26,390 nt of DNA. Source: an uncultured bacterium. Its GTDB lineage: Bacteria > Actinomycetota > Coriobacteriia > Coriobacteriales > Coriobacteriaceae. This document shows positions 20,898-26,390 of this stretch, piece by piece. The notes beneath the pieces were generated by a model that searched no databases, had not been told where the DNA came from, and saw only the letters and a list, made by a program, of their open reading frames with translations. The translations under genes and the position numbers were made by a program. The stretch spans positions 1 to 26,390 of the forward strand of contig CAJMPZ010000032.1 of assembly GCA_905215445.1 (NCBI GenBank). The letters run 5' to 3'. How positions within the stretch are numbered: position 1 is the stretch's first letter; every line of letters begins with the position of its first letter.

Positions 20898-22538
20898 ATG
20901 ATCGAAATCACCCAAGTCAACGCGTCGCTCGATGAAGCCGACGATGAAAATGCCTGTCTCATTGTTGGCAAGCGAGTCGCCAAGCGCGTCCTACGTTGCA
21001 AGGACTCCGAGATCAAGTCCATCGAGCTCCACCGCAAGTCAATCGACGCTCGCAAAAAACGAGACGTCCATTTTATCCTGAGCTTTCGTGTTGAGCTGAC
21101 TAGTCCCCACCTCGAGCGAGAAGCGGTCGACAGCGTTGCCGAGCGTGACCGCTCGCGCGTACGCGCGATAGAAGACGATGAGCCTTCATTCCCCTCCCCC
21201 GCCTCCGACGCACCTCAAGAACGCCCTGTCGTTGTCGGCGCCGGATGCGCCGGCCTTTTCGCTGCGCTTACGCTCGCCGAAGCAGGTCTTAAGCCCTTGC
21301 TCATCGAGCGCGGCGACCCGGCATTTCGCCGCTCGCAGGCGATCGACCTCTTTCTAAAGGAGCGCATCCTCGACCCCGAGAGCAATATCCAGTTTGGCCT
21401 GGGCGGCGCGGGGACCTTCTCGGACGGCAAGCTCAATACGGGAACCAAAAATCCCGCCCATCGCCTTATCCTCGAAACCTTCGTCGAGGCGGGTGCACCC
21501 CGCGATATTCTGTGGGATGCCAAGCCGCACATTGGCTCCGACATCCTTCCCACGGTCGTCACCGCTATATCCCAGCGCATCGAGCAGCTCGGAGGTGTCG
21601 TCCGTTATCGAACGAAGCTCGTCGACATTCGCATCGACGCGTCTGGCGCCATCACCGGTATTGATGTCCAATCGTCCCAAGACACCGCTTGCGAGCCAAT
21701 CGAGACAAAGCACCTCATCCTCGCCTGCGGGCATTCTGCTCGCGATATTTTTGAGCTCCTTAAGGACCACAACGTGGCCCTCGCACAAAAGACCTTTGCC
21801 ATGGGCGTTCGCATCGAGCATCCGCAACGCGACATCGACCGAGCCCAATATGGAGCCTCGGCGGGACATCCAGCGCTCGGGGCGGCCCCCTACAAACTTG
21901 TTGCCCATCTTCCCAACGGCCGCAGCGTGTTCTCGTTTTGTATGTGCCCCGGCGGACAGGTTGTTGCCGCCTCTTCAGAACCGTGCCATCTGTGCGTCAA
22001 CGGGGCCAGTCTCAATGCCCGCGACGGACGCAACGCAAATGCCGCCCTGCTCGTTAACGTCACGCCTGAGGACCTTCCCAACAATGACCCGCTCGCCGGC
22101 ATCGAGCTCCAGCGTGCCTGCGAGGCGGCCGCCTATCGCCTGGGCGGTTCCAACTGGAACGCACCAGCACAGCTCGTCGGAGATTTCCTCGCAGGACGCG
22201 CCAGTAAGGCGCCCGGAAAGGTAAAGCCCACCTATCCGCTCGGTGTGACCTGGACGGCAATTGACGAAGCCCTGCCGCAGCATATCATCGAGTCGCTCCG
22301 CCTGGGACTTCCCCTACTCGGAAAAAAGCTACGCGGCTACGACTGCCCCGATGCCGTTCTTACCGGCGTGGAGACTCGTTCGAGCTCACCGGTCACTGTC
22401 ACCCGAGACCGAACGTGCCATGCCGTGTCGACCCCGGGCCTCTACCCTTGTGGTGAGGGAGCTGGATATGCCGGCGGCATCATGAGCGCGGCCACCGACG
22501 GCATCCGTTGTGCCGAAGCCCTGATCGCAGACCTCTAA
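20898..22538 (+). CDS. COG2509-type FAD-dependent dehydrogenase
   Basis: A 546-residue flavoprotein of an uncharacterised but widespread family. The first 90 or so residues form a small alpha/beta domain (KSIELHRKSIDARKKRDVHF is typical). Then comes the FAD-binding motif VVVGAGCAGLFAALTLAEAG and LLIERG, the family block FGLGGAGTFSDGKLNTGTKN, GVRIEHPQRDID, FSFCMCPGGQVVAASSE, and C-terminal GAGYAGGIMSAATDGIRCAEAL. ATG at 20898 follows AAGGAG at six bases; a longer frame from 20775 would read through the terminator hairpin and is rejected. The preceding gene is another flavoprotein, but the two are separated by a terminator. Substrate and physiological role are unknown; electron-transfer or ring-reduction roles in anaerobes are only speculation. 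It converges on uvrB. Confidence 0.92.
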   Translation: MIEITQVNASLDEADDENACLIVGKRVAKRVLRCKDSEIKSIELHRKSIDARKKRDVHFILSFRVELTSPHLEREAVDSVAERDRSRVRAIEDDEPSFPSPASDAPQERPVVVGAGCAGLFAALTLAEAGLKPLLIERGDPAFRRSQAIDLFLKERILDPESNIQFGLGGAGTFSDGKLNTGTKNPAHRLILETFVEAGAPRDILWDAKPHIGSDILPTVVTAISQRIEQLGGVVRYRTKLVDIRIDASGAITGIDVQSSQDTACEPIETKHLILACGHSARDIFELLKDHNVALAQKTFAMGVRIEHPQRDIDRAQYGASAGHPALGAAPYKLVAHLPNGRSVFSFCMCPGGQVVAASSEPCHLCVNGASLNARDGRNANAALLVNVTPEDLPNNDPLAGIELQRACEAAAYRLGGSNWNAPAQLVGDFLAGRASKAPGKVKPTYPLGVTWTAIDEALPQHIIESLRLGLPLLGKKLRGYDCPDAVLTGVETRSSSPVTVTRDRTCHAVSTPGLYPCGEGAGYAGGIMSAATDGIRCAEALIADL

Positions 22539-22564
22539 CGCACGAATTCCAGCGCGCAAAAGAC

Positions 22565-22600
22565 ACAGGCCCCAAGCTCCACAGGGAACTCGGGGCCTGT
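22565..22600. terminator. Bidirectional terminator between the COG2509 gene and uvrB
   Basis: Perfect 9-bp stem ACAGGCCCC (22565-22573) and GGGGCCTGT (22592-22600) between convergent genes. The minus-strand side is followed by GTCTTTTG and the plus side by TCACTATTTCTT, so it can end transcripts from both directions; the U-run is better for uvrB. Confidence 0.75.
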
Positions 22601-22603
22601 TCA

Positions 22604-24844
<2,241 letters not shown>

Positions 24845-24895
24845 GGATACTCCTAACTCATATATCTGCAGTATACGCAGGCGGCAGGCATAGTC

Positions 24896-25477
24896 CTATA
24901 CGAACCGATCGGGATAGAGGGTCTTATAGCGAACCCAGGCATTATTGACGCGAATCAGATACGCCTGCGTCTCGGGAAAGGTGATTGCATTGTGCAGCGA
25001 CGTACTTTGCTGCGCCCATCCGTCGACATTGCCCATGCCGGCGTTATAGGCGGCAATAGCGCTATCCGTCGACCCGTTGAAATACGTTAAGAGATACGAG
25101 AGGTACGCACAGCCAAACTCGATATTCGTAGCCGGATCGTTAAGGTTGTCGGCCGAATACTCCCCACCGTCGACAAGACCCTTGGCGATCATATCCTGGG
25201 CAGTCTCGGGCATCAGCTGCATCAATCCCTGAGCACCCTGATTCGACTCAGCCTCGGGATCCCAATTCGATTCCGACTTAATGACAGCGCACACCAGATA
25301 CGGATCCAGATTATGCGAAATACTCGATTGCTTTACATACGCCTCGTAGTCAATTGGATACAAAGGCTTAAAGAAGGCGGCAGGAGCATACGAGTAGACG
25401 AGCGAAATAAGGCCGAAGGCAAAAACGGCAGCCAGCGGTATAAGGCGATACCACGCAAAGAAACGTGTCTTAGGCAT
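24896..25477 (-). CDS. Membrane-anchored lytic transglycosylase (SLT / GH23 fold)
   Basis: A 193-residue cell-wall enzyme that cleaves the MurNAc-GlcNAc bond of peptidoglycan to form 1,6-anhydroMurNAc. Seen: an N-terminal hydrophobic segment at about 11-35 acting as signal or membrane anchor, without a lipobox; the catalytic glutamate E69 in IKSESNW; GAQGLMQLMPETA at 81-93; and AAYNAGMGNV in the C-terminal half, the standard order of SLT motifs. ATG at 25477 is preferred since AGGAGG lies six bases upstream; the ATG at 25483 directly abuts that site. The start overlaps the end of coaE by 8 bp, showing coupled translation. A role in wall turnover or in opening the wall for envelope machinery is possible; the single-domain size gives no targeting clue. 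Confidence 0.92.
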   Translation of the reverse strand: MPKTRFFAWYRLIPLAAVFAFGLISLVYSYAPAAFFKPLYPIDYEAYVKQSSISHNLDPYLVCAVIKSESNWDPEAESNQGAQGLMQLMPETAQDMIAKGLVDGGEYSADNLNDPATNIEFGCAYLSYLLTYFNGSTDSAIAAYNAGMGNVDGWAQQSTSLHNAITFPETQAYLIRVNNAWVRYKTLYPDRFV

Positions 25478-26111
25478 CGGCATCCTCCTGATTCGCAGTG
25501 TCTATAAACCCATGGCATGCAAGCCATGAGTCAAGCTGCTCAAAGTGCGAATTATCACCTGCGGTATTATCAATCACCGTTGTAGCGAGATTGCACAGCG
25601 CAGACTCATCGGGCTGGCAAGCAGAACGGGCATCGAAATCAGATGGCTCCATGCCACGCTGAATAGCACGCTTGCGACGAACTGACAAAGGGGCGCTGAT
25701 GACCAGAATTTCATCAGCCAAGCCAAATGCATCCTCAAAACCAGTCGGAGCAGAAACCTCGACCACCGCAAAGGGATAACGGGGGGAAGAAACCGTGCAG
25801 CAAACCGGATCAAGAATCCTCAGTGACAGCTGCTCAATGAGAACGGGGTGCACAATGCTATTGAGCCTCGCGACCGCATCAGGAGAAGCAAAAGCTCGAG
25901 AAGCGAGGATGTTACGGCGAACGCCGCCCTCCTCGTCCAAAATATCCCAGCCAAATTCTTCCGCGAGGGCATTGACGATATCGGAGCCTGGCACATACAG
26001 CGATTTGGCAAGCTCGTCCAGATCGATAAGCATGGCGCCATGAGATTCGAGATAGCGGCAGGCAGTCGACTTACCCGAAGCAATATTGCCCAAGACAAAA
26101 ACGGTAAACAT
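25470..26111 (-). CDS. coaE: Dephospho-CoA kinase
   Basis: A 213-residue P-loop kinase for the last step of coenzyme A synthesis, phosphorylating the 3'-hydroxyl of dephospho-CoA. Seen: Walker A GNIASGKST at 8-16 (usually GGIGSGKS), the acidic DLDELA motif of the CoA-binding region, SIVHPVL with the conserved His-Pro, and SVRRKRAIQRG in the lid region. The usual VPLLFE block is replaced by a divergent VEVSAPTGFEDAF, so the sequence is a somewhat diverged member. ATG at 26111 has AGGGAGG at good spacing; a start at 26303 would read back through the rRNA terminator. The 131-bp gap up to that terminator contains a GATAAT box at 26140-26145 that may be the -10 of this operon, without a convincing -35. 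Confidence 0.88.
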   Translation of the reverse strand: MFTVFVLGNIASGKSTACRYLESHGAMLIDLDELAKSLYVPGSDIVNALAEEFGWDILDEEGGVRRNILASRAFASPDAVARLNSIVHPVLIEQLSLRILDPVCCTVSSPRYPFAVVEVSAPTGFEDAFGLADEILVISAPLSVRRKRAIQRGMEPSDFDARSACQPDESALCNLATTVIDNTAGDNSHFEQLDSWLACHGFIDTANQEDADA

Positions 26112-26242
26112 CAAGTCCTCCCTAACGCCAATGGGAGTTATTATCGCGCAAATACAAAAGAAGGACTCAAAATACAGCCAAACAGTAAGACAAGCTAAAA
26201 GAAGGCGAGTTCTTGTATTACAGCTCTCTATAAAACGCAAAA

Positions 26243-26270
26243 AAGGGGGAGGCCGCGAGGCCTCCCCCTT
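26243..26270 (-). terminator. Strong intrinsic terminator of the rRNA operon
   Basis: Perfect 12-bp stem (26243-26254 with 26259-26270) around a GCGA tetraloop. On the minus strand it ends in a T-run (TTTTTT once the last stem bases are included), about 30 bp past the 5S rRNA end. It ends rRNA transcription before coaE. Confidence 0.9.
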
Positions 26271-26302
26271 CTTCAGTTTCGTTGACGGCTCGGTGCCGTC
26301 CA

Positions 26303-26390
26303 CCGGTCAGCGGCGCCCTGGCCTCCCACGGGCTCACCCCGCAGTACTCTCGGCGCGATGGGGCTTAGCTTCCGGGTTCGGAACGGGACC
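26303..26390 (-). rRNA. rrf: 5S ribosomal RNA, 3' part (cut by window edge)
   Basis: The minus strand reads CCCGTTCCGAACCCGGAAG, then GCTAAGCCCCATCGCGCCGA, GAGTACTGCGGGGTGAGCCC and GTGGGAGGCCAGGGCGCCGC, which are the conserved middle and 3' parts of bacterial 5S rRNA. The 5' part and the rest of the rRNA operon lie beyond position 26390. The 3' end is set near 26303 by the expected closing helix (CGCCGCTGACC) and is uncertain by several bases. A small hairpin (26284-26300) and a strong terminator follow. Confidence 0.92.

Noticed and set aside
26112..26303. Longer N-terminal extension of coaE from 26303
   Set aside because: It would translate through the rRNA terminator, while ATG at 26111 has a good ribosome site and begins directly with the P-loop strand.

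Overview
The window reads as chromosomal DNA from a high-GC Gram-positive gut bacterium, most likely a Coriobacteriia member such as Collinsella. This is inferred from remembered protein resemblance, GC content, strong G/C-ending codon bias and the gene set (UvrABC, MurJ, a polytopic LtaS-type phosphoglycerol transferase, HI0933 and COG2509 flavoproteins). No database search was run. No CRISPR array, insertion sequence, prophage or tRNA was seen.

Region 1 (about 1-8900, minus strand) is a carbohydrate/amino-sugar uptake and catabolism cluster. In transcription order it holds a Tat-dependent lipoprotein binding protein, a DppB-type permease, a fused permease-ATPase, a second ATPase, two tandem CE7 esterases (one has lost its nucleophile), a NanA/DapA-family aldolase with Tyr137 and Lys165, and the first 25 codons of a ROK-family sugar kinase cut by the window edge. 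Lyase, ROK kinase, esterase and a peptide-type ABC importer together fit scavenging of sialic acid, possibly O-acetylated; this is inference. The block starts at a promoter whose -10 lies inside a perfect 23-bp inverted repeat (a likely repressor operator). Intergenic hairpins separate the binding protein from the permeases, the transporter from the esterases, and the lyase from the kinase.

Region 2 (about 9000-16300, minus strand) is housekeeping: uvrA, a YbaK/EbsC-type Cys-tRNA(Pro) deacylase, murJ and uvrC. The last three are nearly contiguous (3 to 6 bp gaps). A near-consensus actinobacterial SOS box lies ahead of uvrA.

Region 3 (about 16400-22540, plus strand) holds a membrane LtaS-like phosphoglycerol transferase, an Mrp/ApbC-type Fe-S carrier ATPase directly abutting an HI0933/BaiN-like flavoprotein, and, after a strong hairpin, a COG2509 FAD-dependent dehydrogenase. 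A bidirectional terminator separates this block from the convergent uvrB.

Region 4 (about 22600-26390, minus strand) runs from a truncated 5S rRNA (the end of an rRNA operon outside the window) and its terminator into coaE, a lytic transglycosylase and uvrB. All three excinuclease genes are therefore within 16 kb, but split by the plus-strand block.

The only gene-free stretch above 300 bp is 8713-9076. It holds the transporter promoter and operators and the uvrC terminator; nothing recognisable was seen in 8913-9020.
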